DNA from: Palsa-506 sp963786975
Lineage (GTDB): Bacteria; Actinomycetota; Actinomycetes; Streptosporangiales; Streptosporangiaceae
Length of the DNA stretch: 64,000 bases
Direction of reading: 5' to 3'
Assembly: GCA_963786975.1 (NCBI GenBank)
Contig: CAWBBE010000011.1
Location: 248,001-312,000 of the forward strand
A model generated the notes under the pieces. The model ran no database searches. It was given only the letters and a program-made list of their open reading frames with translations, and was not told where the DNA came from. Position 1 is the first letter of the stretch. Each line of letters opens with the position of its first letter. Position numbers and translations under genes: made by a program. Below are positions 35,345-44,489 of this stretch, in pieces.

Positions 35345-37147
35345 ATGAGTCGCCAGAGCGTGGCCAAGGCGCATCAGAAGATCCAGGAGCTGTCCTGGGA
35401 GCCGCAGTACCACGAGCCGGTAGCGCAGTACGGCACGGACTACACGTTCGAGAAGTCCCAGAAGAAGGACCCGCTCAAGCAGGTTCTGCGTTCCTACTTC
35501 CCGATGCAGGAAGAGAAGGACCACCGGGTCTACGGCGCCTCCGACGGTGCGATCCGCGGCAACATGTTCCGCCAGGTGCAGGAGCGCTGGCTGGAATGGC
35601 AGAAACTGTTCCTGAGCATCATCCCGCTGCCCGAGGTATCCGCAGCCAGGGCGATGCCGCTGCTGTTCCGCACGGTGCCCAACCCCGAGCTGCATAACGG
35701 CCAGGCGATCCAGATGATCGACGAGGTCAGGCACTCGACGATCCAGCAGAACCTCAAGCGCCTGTACATGAACAACTACATCGACCCGGCCGGCTTCAAC
35801 AACAGCCTGCGGAACTTCCACAACGACTACTGCGGCTCCATCGGCCGCCAGTTCGCCGAGGGCTTCATCACCGGTGACGCGATCACGGCGGCGAGCATCT
35901 ACCTGACCATCGTGGCCGAGACCGCGTTCACGAACACGCTGTTCGTGGCCATGCCGGCCGAGGCCGCGGCGAACGGCGACTACCTGCTGCCGACGGTGTT
36001 CCACTCGGTCCAGTCGGACGAGTCCCGGCACATCAGCAACGGCTACGCCACGCTGCTGATGGCGCTCTCCGATGAGGGCAACCACCAGCTGCTCGAGCGT
36101 GACCTCCGCTACGCGTGGTGGAACAACCACCGGGTGGTGGACGCGGCGATCGGCACGTTCATCGAGTACGGCACCAAGGACCGGCGCAAGGACCGCGAGT
36201 CCTACGCCGAGATGTGGCGCCGCTGGATCTACGACGACTACTACCGCAGCTACCTCGTGCCGCTGGAGAAGTACGGCCTGGTCATCCCGCATGACCTGAT
36301 CGAGGAAGCCTGGAACCAGATCTGGAACAAGGGCTACGTGCACGAGGTTGCCCAGTTCTTCGCCACCGGCTGGCTCGCCAACTACTGGCGGATCGACCCG
36401 ATGACGGACAAGGACTTCGAGTGGTTCGAGTACAAGTACCCGGGCTGGTACGACAAGTACGGTAAGTGGTGGGAGAACTACAACCGGCTGTCGATGCCGA
36501 ACGGGCACAACCCGATCGTGGCCGAGAGCGTCGACTACGTATACCCGCATCGCTGCTGGACCTGCATGGTCCCGTGCCTGGTCCGCGAGGACATGGTGAT
36601 CGACGAGGTCGACGGCCAGGTCCGCACGTACTGCCACGAGGAGTGCCGGTGGACCGACGTCACCGCGTTCCGCCCGACCTACCAGGGCCGGGAGACGCCG
36701 AACATGGGACAGCTCATCGGCAAGCGCGAGTGGGAGACGCTCTACCACGGCTGGAACTGGGCCGACGTGGTCTCCGACATGGGCTACGTGCGTGACGACG
36801 GCAAGACGATGGTCGCGCAGCCGCATCTGAACCTCGACCCGAAGAAGATGTGGACGCTGGACCACCTGCGCCGGATGGGCCCGGTGCTCAGCCCGAACGT
36901 GCTGCTGAACGAGATGACGCCGGAGGAGCGCGCCGCGTTCCACGCCGACTACATCCGGCAGGGCCCGGCCGGCCGGCTCCCGCGCAGGACTGAGCGCAGC
37001 AGAGTTAACGAGCAGGGAGGGGGGCCAGCGGCCCGGCCCTGGCCTCCCGTCCCTGCTCGTGCCCTTTCACCGAGCCCGGTTCAGCCCAGGCCGGCTCATA
37101 GCCCAGCTCATCAGCCCAGTCCAGCCCATCTAGTCCTGCTCAGCTAA
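35345..37147 (+). CDS. prmA: Propane/ketone-type binuclear iron monooxygenase, hydroxylase large subunit
   Basis: Soluble diiron hydroxylase alpha chain of the Prm/Mim group (propane 2-monooxygenase, acetone/phenol-oxidising relatives). Diiron ligands expected for the family are visible: E97 in PLPEVSAARAM, E127/H130 in IDEVRH, E192 in IVAETAFTN, E226/H229 in SDESRH. A four-Cys cluster (HRCWTCMVPC and YCHEEC) sits in the C-terminal third. The frame as given is 600 residues. The last 50 or so (GRLPRRTERS onward) are low complexity and read through a hairpin; one missing base near 36975 would give a natural end APAQD with TGA at 36991-36993. The ATG follows GTGAGGGAGTGGA. First enzyme gene of the operon. 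Confidence 0.92.
   Translation: MSRQSVAKAHQKIQELSWEPQYHEPVAQYGTDYTFEKSQKKDPLKQVLRSYFPMQEEKDHRVYGASDGAIRGNMFRQVQERWLEWQKLFLSIIPLPEVSAARAMPLLFRTVPNPELHNGQAIQMIDEVRHSTIQQNLKRLYMNNYIDPAGFNNSLRNFHNDYCGSIGRQFAEGFITGDAITAASIYLTIVAETAFTNTLFVAMPAEAAANGDYLLPTVFHSVQSDESRHISNGYATLLMALSDEGNHQLLERDLRYAWWNNHRVVDAAIGTFIEYGTKDRRKDRESYAEMWRRWIYDDYYRSYLVPLEKYGLVIPHDLIEEAWNQIWNKGYVHEVAQFFATGWLANYWRIDPMTDKDFEWFEYKYPGWYDKYGKWWENYNRLSMPNGHNPIVAESVDYVYPHRCWTCMVPCLVREDMVIDEVDGQVRTYCHEECRWTDVTAFRPTYQGRETPNMGQLIGKREWETLYHGWNWADVVSDMGYVRDDGKTMVAQPHLNLDPKKMWTLDHLRRMGPVLSPNVLLNEMTPEERAAFHADYIRQGPAGRLPRRTERSRVNEQGGGPAARPWPPVPARALSPSPVQPRPAHSPAHQPSPAHLVLLS
37008..37060 (+). promoter_or_regulatory. Intraoperonic hairpin between prmA and the reductase gene
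   Basis: ACGAGCAGGGA pairs with TCCCTGCTCGT, and the stem continues inward (GGGGGCCAG against CTGGCCTCCC) around the loop CGGCCCGGCC: about 20 bp in all. It lies just beyond the likely true end of prmA. Could stabilise the upstream mRNA or partly terminate, lowering the reductase relative to the hydroxylase. Confidence 0.6.
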
Positions 37148-37164
37148 CCCAGCCCGAGGGAGCC

Positions 37165-38205
37165 ATGGCCGACAAGCATGTCGTGCGATTCGAGCCGGTC
37201 GGCATCGAGATCGAGGTGGCCGAGGATCAGAACATCCTGCGGGCCGCCGCCGAGCAGGGGATCATGCTCATGCACGGCTGCAAGGAAGGCCAGTGCTCGT
37301 CGTGCAAGTCCTTCGTGCTCGAGGGCGAGGACATCGAACTCGACAGGTACTCCACGTTCGCGCTGCCCGACTACGAGAAGGAGGAAGGCTTCACCCTGCT
37401 GTGCCGGGCGCACGCGTACGAGGACGTGACGATCGAGCTGCTCAACTTCGACGAGGACATGATCAGGTCGGGGCTGCCGATCCAGGAAGCCGTGGCCGAG
37501 GTGGTATCCAACGATGCCGTCACGCACGACATGCGGCACCTCGTGCTGCGCCTGGTGGAACCGCAGGAGATCAGGTTCTTCCCCGGCCAGTACGTGGACC
37601 TGATCGTCCCGGGTACCGACGAGACCCGCTCGTTCTCGATGGCGAACACCACCAGCCGGGATGGCGGCCTGCTGGAGTTCGTCATCAAGATCTATCCGGA
37701 CGGGCTGTTCTCGCACTTCCTCGATACCCGGCTCGCAGTCGGCGACCGGCTGGAGCTGACCGGCCCGTTCGGGGTGTTCACGCTGCGCGAGGGCCATGAC
37801 GAGGAGCTGATCTTCGTCGGCGGCGGGGCCGGCATGGCGCCGATCCTGTCGCTGCTCCGCTCGATGGCGGAGCGGGGGATCGAGCGGAAGGCCACCTACT
37901 ACTACGGGGCCCGCGGGCGCAAGGACCTCTGCTTCGAAAAGGAACTGCGCGGGCTGGAGGAAGTACTGCCCAGCTTCAGGTACGTGCCGGCGCTGTCCGA
38001 GCCGGCCGACGGCGACGGCTGGGACGGCGAGACCGGGCTGATCACCGACGTCGTCCAGCGGCTGGCAGGCCCCCTGAAGGGCGCGCATGCCTACGTCTGC
38101 GGGCCGCCGCCGATGGTCGAGGCCGCGATGCCGTTGCTGGGCAGGCTCGGGGTGGAGGAGAAACGCATCTACTACGACAAGTTCACCACGACCGCTGACC
38201 CGTAG
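37165..38205 (+). CDS. prmB: Monooxygenase reductase (2Fe-2S, FAD, NADH)
   Basis: 346 residues, ATG 37165 after GAGGGAG. N-terminal plant-type ferredoxin domain with Cys39, 44, 47 and 80 (HGCKEGQCSSC ... LLC), then an FAD-binding barrel (FFPGQYVDL, ETRSFSMANTTS) and an NAD-binding domain (ELIFVGGGAGMAPILSLL, YYGARGRKDL, YVCGPPPMVEAAM). It moves electrons from NADH to the diiron hydroxylase. Second enzyme gene of the operon. Confidence 0.93.
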   Translation: MADKHVVRFEPVGIEIEVAEDQNILRAAAEQGIMLMHGCKEGQCSSCKSFVLEGEDIELDRYSTFALPDYEKEEGFTLLCRAHAYEDVTIELLNFDEDMIRSGLPIQEAVAEVVSNDAVTHDMRHLVLRLVEPQEIRFFPGQYVDLIVPGTDETRSFSMANTTSRDGGLLEFVIKIYPDGLFSHFLDTRLAVGDRLELTGPFGVFTLREGHDEELIFVGGGAGMAPILSLLRSMAERGIERKATYYYGARGRKDLCFEKELRGLEEVLPSFRYVPALSEPADGDGWDGETGLITDVVQRLAGPLKGAHAYVCGPPPMVEAAMPLLGRLGVEEKRIYYDKFTTTADP

Positions 38206-38293
38206 CAGTGAGGAGGCGGCAGACCTATCCAGTTCGACTTGCGGCTCACCCGGTGGCGACATCGGCGGGACTCGAAGGTGAGAGAGAGATCTG

Positions 38294-39463
38294 ATGACGA
38301 CCTCAGAAGAACGTAGTTTGCCCAAGCCCGTCTTCACCGACGCGGAGGCCGGGGCCAAGGAGTTTCCTGACTCGAACGCGCGCAGGTTCAACTACTACAC
38401 GCCGAAGAAGCGCAAGCAGTCCCACTACGAGGACGTGACGGTCGAGGTCCAGCCGGATCCGCGGCACTACCTGGCGCAGGGCTGGTTCTACGGGTTCTCC
38501 GACGGCCGTGGCGGCTACCCGCTGGACTGGACGACGCTCAAGGCCTGGGGATCTGACCGGCCCGAGCCCGAGCGCTTCCCCGGCTCCGGCGGCAAGGGCT
38601 ACGACTGGCCCGCGCTCGGCTGGCACGAGTTCCGGGATCCGAATGAGGAGTGGGAGCTCACGTTCTACCGCTACAACTCGAACGTGGTGCGGCAGCTCAA
38701 CCAGAACGTCGACGCGGCCAGGCAGGCGAAGGCGTTCGAGCAGTGGAACCCGAACTGGGTACGGTTCGTGGAGCGGAACGTCGGCGCCTGGATGCATGTC
38801 GACCACGGGCTCGGGCTTTACCTGTTCGCGAACGCCAACCGGCGGGCGCCGACGAATATGCACAATAACGCGATCTCGGTGAACAGCATGCACCGGATCC
38901 GGGCGGCGCAGGACCTGGCGCTCTACAACCTGACGCTGAGCGAGGAAATCGACGGCTTCGACGGCAGCGCGCATATCGAGACCTGGAACAGCGACCCGGC
39001 CTGGCAGGGCGTGCGGGAGACCGCCGAGCGGCTGACCGCCATCGACGACTGGTGCGAGGCCATCTTCGCGGCGAACGTGGTCTTCGAGCCGCTGGTCGGC
39101 GAGCTGTTCCGCAGCCAGCTGGTGCAGCACGCCGCGCCGCGCAACGGTGACTTCGTCACTCCCACGGTGGTCGGCGCGGAGGAGTACGACTACGCCGAGC
39201 GGGACCTGCGGTACACGATCGCGATGTTCGAGCTGCTCACCGACGACCGCGAGTTCGCCGACCACAACATTGCGCAGCTGCAGCAGTGGATGTCGGACTG
39301 GGTGCCGAGGGCGATCGGGGCGGCGCGTGCGCTGCAGCCGCTCTGGTCACAGCCCGACGCGAAGCCGCCCCGTTTCGAGGATGGCCTGGACGCCGCCAAG
39401 CACCGGTTCCGGGGCATCCTGTCCGATCTGCGTCTGGAAACCCCGAAGGAGCTGGCGCAATGA
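38294..39463 (+). CDS. prmC: Monooxygenase hydroxylase small (beta) subunit
   Basis: 389 residues from ATG 38294. Carries the beta-chain landmarks of soluble diiron monooxygenases: RRFNYYTPKKRKQSHYEDVT, HYLAQGWFYGFSDGRGGYPL, WYxHEFRDPNEEWELTFYR (here GWHEFRDPNEEWELT), and AEEYDYAERDLRYT. It lacks metal ligands, as expected, and packs with PrmA into the hydroxylase. The stop overlaps the coupling protein start (ATGA). Confidence 0.93.
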   Translation: MTTSEERSLPKPVFTDAEAGAKEFPDSNARRFNYYTPKKRKQSHYEDVTVEVQPDPRHYLAQGWFYGFSDGRGGYPLDWTTLKAWGSDRPEPERFPGSGGKGYDWPALGWHEFRDPNEEWELTFYRYNSNVVRQLNQNVDAARQAKAFEQWNPNWVRFVERNVGAWMHVDHGLGLYLFANANRRAPTNMHNNAISVNSMHRIRAAQDLALYNLTLSEEIDGFDGSAHIETWNSDPAWQGVRETAERLTAIDDWCEAIFAANVVFEPLVGELFRSQLVQHAAPRNGDFVTPTVVGAEEYDYAERDLRYTIAMFELLTDDREFADHNIAQLQQWMSDWVPRAIGAARALQPLWSQPDAKPPRFEDGLDAAKHRFRGILSDLRLETPKELAQ

Positions 39464-39828
39464 CCACCTTCACCACGTCGGAAAGCCCGTTCAAGTCCGA
39501 CAACACGGCGTCCAACATGTGCGGATTCACCCTGATGAACAATCAGGTCGGCGCGGTCGTGGCCCAGGTCATGAGCACCGAGTCCAACGTGACCGTGACG
39601 CCGCTGCCGTCGATGATCCGGGTCGACGCGGTCCGGCGGATGGACGTCGTGTACGACGAGATCTCCGAGGCGCTCGGCGAGGAGCCCGGTTACTTCGACG
39701 CCGCCGAGTTCGAGGAGAACATGTCGACGCACTACGGCCGCATGATCCACGAGGACGACCGGACGATCATGTTCGCGAATCCCGAGGACGCGGCCGAGTA
39801 CATCGACTTCGATCTGACCGCCAGTTAG
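39460..39828 (+). CDS. prmD: Monooxygenase coupling (effector) protein
   Basis: 122 residues from ATG 39460, coupled by ATGA to the small subunit. It contains SNMCGFTLMNNQVGAVVAQVM, then VTVTPLPSMIRVDAVRRMDV and the C-terminal HEDDRTIMFANPEDAAEYIDF, typical of MmoB/DmpM-like effector proteins that dock on the hydroxylase and gate substrate turnover. Confidence 0.93.
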   Translation: MTTFTTSESPFKSDNTASNMCGFTLMNNQVGAVVAQVMSTESNVTVTPLPSMIRVDAVRRMDVVYDEISEALGEEPGYFDAAEFEENMSTHYGRMIHEDDRTIMFANPEDAAEYIDFDLTAS

Positions 39829-39857
39829 GCCTTGCGGTAGCGCGGCCCAGCGGGTCT

Positions 39858-39888
39858 GCTGGAACCAGCGATTTCTGCTGGCGCCAGC
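39858..39888 (+). promoter_or_regulatory. Paired short palindromes between prmD and the amidohydrolase
   Basis: GCTGGAACCAGC (39858-39869) and GCTGGCGCCAGC (39877-39888), two 12-bp palindromes seven bases apart, in the 136-bp gap. Possible attenuator, mRNA-processing or protein-binding site. Confidence 0.4.
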
Positions 39889-39964
39889 GGGCTCGCTGGG
39901 CCCGCCGCCGTCCCGACGCTATTGATCAACTTCTTGATCGTATCCGGCCCACGAGGAGGCATCA

Positions 39965-41017
39965 GTGTACGAGAAGGATGGCGAGAAGTACTTCGTTGTC
40001 GATAGTCATATGCACTACTGGAACGCCGCCCCGGACAACTGGGTGCCGGGCGCTGAGCAGTACGCCAAGGGCTGGATCGAGTGCTTCCACGCGTACCAGG
40101 GCCTAGGGCCGCCGGAAACCCACTGGACGATCGAGCACTTCCAGAAGTACTCCGAGGACGACCTGATGAAGGACGTCTTCGAGGACGGTCACGTTGACCA
40201 CGCCGTCTTCCAGCCCACCTACCTGAAGGAGTGGTACAAGGAGGGCTTCAACACCACCGAGCGCAACGCCGAGATGGGCAAGAAGCACCCGGGCAAGTTC
40301 GACGTACAACACCCGCTGGGATCCCCGCGACGGCGACGCTGGGCCTGGAGGCGCTCAAGCGCAACGTGGAGACCTATGGCTCCAAGGGCGTCAAGCTCTA
40401 CACCGCGGAGTGGAACAACGGCTCCCGCGGCTGGAAGCTGTCCGACCCGGGCGCGTACCGCTACCTGGAGGCCTGCGGGGAGCTCGGCATCAAGAACATC
40501 CACGTGCACAAGGGCCCGACGATCTGGCCGCTGGACAAGGACGCGTTCGACGTGTCCGACGTCGACCATGCCGCCACCGACTTCCCGAACCTGAATTTCA
40601 TCGTCGAGCACGTCGGGCTGCCCCGGATCGAGGACTTCTGCTTCATGGCGACGCAGGAGCCGAACGTGTACGCCGGCCTGTCGGTCGTCATCGGCGGGCT
40701 GATGTACGCCAGGCCGAAGTTCTTCGCCAAGGTCATGGGCGAGCTGCTGTTCTGGGTCGGCGAGGACAAGATGACCTTCGGCAGCGACTACGGGATCTGG
40801 GAGCCCAAGTGGCAGATCGAGGGCTTCGTCGACTGGGACTACCCCGGCGACGAGTTCTCCGACTACCCGCGGCTCGGCGTGGCGGGCAAGAAGAAGATCC
40901 TCGGCCTGAACGCGGCCAGGCTCTACGACATCGAGGTGCCCGGCCGAGTACCAGCTGGACGCCGGCCAGGGCACCCCGGCCGCGCAGGACGACGCGCAGC
41001 TGGTCGCGGGGGCATGA
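39965..41017 (+). CDS. Amidohydrolase family protein of the monooxygenase operon, three frameshifts
   Basis: About 349 residues after skipping three single inserted bases (about 40306, 40341 and 40942). GTG 39965 follows AGGAGG. The protein starts YEKDGEKYFVVDSHMHYWN (metal-binding HxH of amidohydrolase-2), continues NTRWDPRDGDAGLEALKRN, VKLYTAEWNNGSRGWKL, KNIHVHKGPTIWP, FIVEHVGLPRIED and the Asp of MTFGSDYGIWEPKWQ, ending YQLDAGQGTPAAQDDAQLV. The same gene follows prmD in other Prm/Mim clusters. Likely hydrolyses or decarboxylates an oxidation product; exact reaction unknown. Its TGA overlaps the next ATG. Confidence 0.85.
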
Positions 41018-41724
41018 CAGCTCAGCTGACAACCGGGTCGCGCATACTCCAGGCACTGGAATCGGTGCGCGACCCGGAGCTGGACGAGCCGATCACCTCG
41101 CTCGGCTTCGTGGCGTCGTGCGACGTCTCGGCGGACGGCGACGTGCAGGTCAGGCTGCGGCTGCCGACCTACTTCTGCGCGCCCAACTTCGCCTTCCTGA
41201 TGGTCGCCGACGCCTACGACGCGGTGTCCGGCCTGCCCGGCGTGCGTCGCGCCGAGGTGGTGCTGGAAGACCACTTCGCCTCGGACGCGATCAACGGCGG
41301 GGTGGCCGCGCGGGCCGGCTTCGCCCGGTCGTTCGACGGCGAGGCGGACGGCGAGCTGCACCAGCTGCGCGCCGACTTCCTGCGCAAGGCGGTGATGGCC
41401 GGCACCGACCAGGTGTGCCGGCCGCTGCTCAAGGCCGGGGCCGGGCCGGCCGCGCTGCGCGCGATGACGCTCGGCGACGTGCCGCCGTCCCGCGCGCTGG
41501 ACCGGCTGCGGCAGCGCCGGACCGAGCTCGGCCTGCCGGCCGGCGACGACGCCGCGCTGCTGATCGACCCCGCCACCGGCGCGCCAGTCACCGATGACGC
41601 GGTGCCGCTGCACCTGCGCCGGGCGCAGACCACCCGGGTGAGCATCGAGGCGAATGCCGGCATCTGCCGCGGCATGCTGCGGCATCGTTACGACACCGCA
41701 GGACAAGGCGAGGAGGACCAATGA
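41014..41724 (+). CDS. DUF59/MIP18-type iron-sulfur assembly-like protein
   Basis: 236 residues from ATG 41014, ATGA-coupled on both sides. The N-terminal half has the DUF59 pattern (ALESVRDPELDEPITSLGFV, LRLPTYFCAPNFAFLMVADA); the C-terminal half (RAMTLGDVPPSRALDRLRQR, LHLRRAQTTRVSIEANAGIC) is specific to monooxygenase operons. DUF59 proteins help iron-sulfur maturation, which would suit the reductase or the Cys cluster of PrmA. Confidence 0.85.
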   Translation: MTAQLTTGSRILQALESVRDPELDEPITSLGFVASCDVSADGDVQVRLRLPTYFCAPNFAFLMVADAYDAVSGLPGVRRAEVVLEDHFASDAINGGVAARAGFARSFDGEADGELHQLRADFLRKAVMAGTDQVCRPLLKAGAGPAALRAMTLGDVPPSRALDRLRQRRTELGLPAGDDAALLIDPATGAPVTDDAVPLHLRRAQTTRVSIEANAGICRGMLRHRYDTAGQGEEDQ

Positions 41725-42748
41725 AGGCCGTCCGGCTGCACGGATACCATCAGCAGCCCGTGGTCGACGAGGTACCCGAGCCGAAGGTCTCCGGCCCGCT
41801 CGACGTCGTCGTGAAGATCGGCGGGGCCGGAGTCTGCCGCACCGACCTGCACATCATCGAGGGCCAGTGGGAAGCGGCGATGGGCCCGTCGCTGCCGTAC
41901 ACGCTCGGTCACGAGAACGCGGGCTGGGTGCACGCGGTCGGCTCGGCCGTCACGAACGTGGCCGTCGGCGACACCGTGATCCTGCACCCGACGCCGACCT
42001 GCGGGCTGTGCCATGCCTGCCGGGCCGGGGATGACATGCACTGCGACGAACAGCTCGTTCCCCGGGCTGTCCCACGACGGCGGGATGGCCGAGTACCTGC
42101 TGACCTCCGCGCGGTGCTGCATCAAGCTCGACCCGAAGACCCAGGCCGCAGGACGTCGCGGCGCTGGCGGACGCCGGGATCACCGCCTACCACGCGGTCC
42201 GCAAGGCCATCCCGCTGCTGTACCCGGGCACCACCAGCGTGGTCATCGGCGCCGGCGGCCTCGGCCACATCGGCGTCCAGTGCCTGGCCGCGCTGACCGC
42301 CACCAGCATCGTCGTGGTGGACCGCAACCCGGACGCGCTCAAGCTCGCCGAGCAGCTCGGCGCGCAGCACACGGTGGTCGCCGACGGCGGGCAGGTGGCC
42401 GCGGTGCAGGACCTGACCGGCGGGGCCGGCGCCGACGTGGTGTTCGACTTCGTCGCCGAGCAGGGCGCGGAGAACGACGGGTTCGCGATGACCGGCCGGG
42501 CCGGCTCGTACTACGTGATCGGCTACGGCGGCGAGCTGCACATCCCGACGCTGGACATCATCACCACCGAGCGGAACATCATCGGCAACATCGTCGGCAC
42601 CTACAACGACCTCGCCGAGCTGATGGTGCTGGCCCAGGCGGGCAAGGTTACCCTGCATACCAGGACCTACCCGCTGGACGCCGCGCCGGACGCGTTCGCC
42701 GACCTCGACGCCGGCCGGGTCCGCGGCCGCGCGATCCTCGTCCCGTAG
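41721..42748 (+). CDS. Zinc-dependent alcohol dehydrogenase, two frameshifts
   Basis: About 341 residues once inserted bases at about 42048 and 42145 are ignored. It has the catalytic zinc site GVCRTDLHIIEGQW and TLGHENAGWVHAVG, structural-zinc cysteines (PTCGLCHACRAGDDMHC), the joined middle FPGLSHDGGMAEYLL, and the NAD fold VVIGAGGLGHIGVQCLAAL. In this operon it probably oxidises the secondary alcohol made by the monooxygenase to a ketone. Start ATG overlaps the DUF59 stop. Confidence 0.85.
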
Positions 42749-42790
42749 TCACCAGATCACCGCAGGCAACTGACCTCCAGGAGGACCCCG

Positions 42791-44484
42791 ATGGCCAAGG
42801 AACTGCGTTTCGGCGAGGAAGCCCGCTCCCTGCTGCTGGCCGGAGTGGATCAGCTGGCCGAGGCGGTGAAGTCGACCCTCGGGCCGAAGGGCCGCAACGT
42901 CATCCTGGAGAAGATCACCGGGTCGCCGGTGGTCACCAACGACGGCGTGACGATCGCCCGCGAGATCCACCTGAAGGACCAGTTCGAGAACATGGGCGCG
43001 CAGCTGGTCAAGGAAGCGGCGATCAAGACCAACGACATCGTCGGTGACGGCACCACCACCGCCACGGTCATCGCCCAGGCGATGGTCAGGTCGGGCTTCA
43101 AGGCCATCGCCGCGGGCGCCAACCCGGTGCTGGTCAAGCGGGGCATCGACCTGGCCGTCGGCCGGCTGGTCAGCCACCTGCAGGCGGTCGCCACCCCGGT
43201 GGCCACCGAGCAGGACTTCGCCCGGGTAGCGGCGATCTCGGCGAACGACGACGACGACGGTCGGCGCGGTGATCGCCAAGGCGCTGCACACGGTGGGCGA
43301 CGGCGGCATCGTCACCGTGGAGGAGTCGGCTGCGCACGGGATGAGCGTCGATTTCGTGGAGGGCTTCGAATTCGACAACGGATACCTCTCGCCTTATCTG
43401 GTGACCAACCCGGCCAGCCTGGAGGCAATCCTCGAGGACCCCTACATCCTGCTGTGCAGCGAGAAGATCACCAAGGTCCAGCAGCTGATGCCGATGCTGG
43501 ACAAGGTCATGCGGGCCCCGCGGCCGCTGGTCATCATCGCCGAGAACGTCGAGGGCTCGGCGCTGAGCATGCTGGTGCACAACCACGTCAACCGGGTGTT
43601 CCAGTGCGTCGCGGTGCGGGCTCCCGGCTTCGGTGACCGGCGGCTGCACAAGCTGGAGGACATCGCCGCGATCACCGGCGGCGCGGTGCTCAGCAAGCAC
43701 TCCGGGTTCACCCTGGAGACGATGACCGTCGAGCAGCTGGGCCGGGCCGCGCAGGTACGGGTCACCGCGGACCGGACCGCCATCATCGGCGGCGGCGGCT
43801 CCGCCGAGAAGGTCGAGTTCCGGATCGCACCAGCTGCGGGCCGAGCTGGACCGGGCCCAGTTCGGAATCGACGAGGACGTGCTGACCGAGCGGATCGGGT
43901 CGCTGTCCGGCAAGGTCGCCGTGATCAGGGTCGGCGCGCCGACCAACGCCGAGCTGAAGGAACTGCAGCACCGGGTCGAGGACGCGCTGTCGGCCACCCG
44001 GGCCGCGATGGCCGAGGGCATCGTGGCCGGCGGCGGGGCCGCGCTGCTGCACGCCGAGGCGGCGCTCGATGACCTTGAGGTCAAGGATGACTACGCGACC
44101 GGCGTAGAGATCGTGCGCAGCGTGCTGACCGAGCCTGCCTACCTGATCGCCGCGAACGCGGGCTACTCCGGCAAGGAGGTGGTGGCCCAGATGGCGCAGA
44201 TGGGCAACGACGAGGGGTTCGACGCGCTGGAAGGCCGCTTCGGCAACATGATCGAGATGGGCATCATCGATCCGCTGCGGGTGGCCCGCTCGGCCCTGCA
44301 GAACGGCGCCTCGGTGGCCGGCCTGCTGCTCACCACGAACACGCTGATCGCCGAGGAGCAGACGCCGTGGGGCGGCAGCGCGGCGCTGATGACGGAGTAC
44401 GGCCCGCTGGACGAGGGCCTTAACCAGCCGTCGCCCGATTCGAGCACGCCGCAGTCGCTCGGCCTCGGCCCGTCGGTCGGCTGA
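42791..44484 (+). CDS. GroEL-like chaperonin dedicated to the monooxygenase, two frameshifts
   Basis: About 563 residues after removing an insertion near 43250-43258 and one at about 43827. AGGAGG precedes ATG 42791. GroEL landmarks: LRFGEEARSLLLAGVDQLAE, TLGPKGRNVILEK, VTNDGVTIAREI, NDIVGDGTTTATVIAQAMV, SAEKVEFRIHQLRAELDRAQ, EGIVAGGGAALLHAE. The usual GGM-rich tail is absent; it ends SLGLGPSVG. No CIRCE element is seen upstream, so it is controlled with the operon. Mim/Prm clusters carry such a GroEL, needed for folding the hydroxylase. Confidence 0.88.
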
Positions 44485-44489
44485 GGTTT

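Noticed and set aside
42750..42790. CIRCE/HrcA operator before groEL
   Set aside because: No TTAGCACTC-N9-GAGTGCTAA pattern in the short gap; the gene follows the operon.
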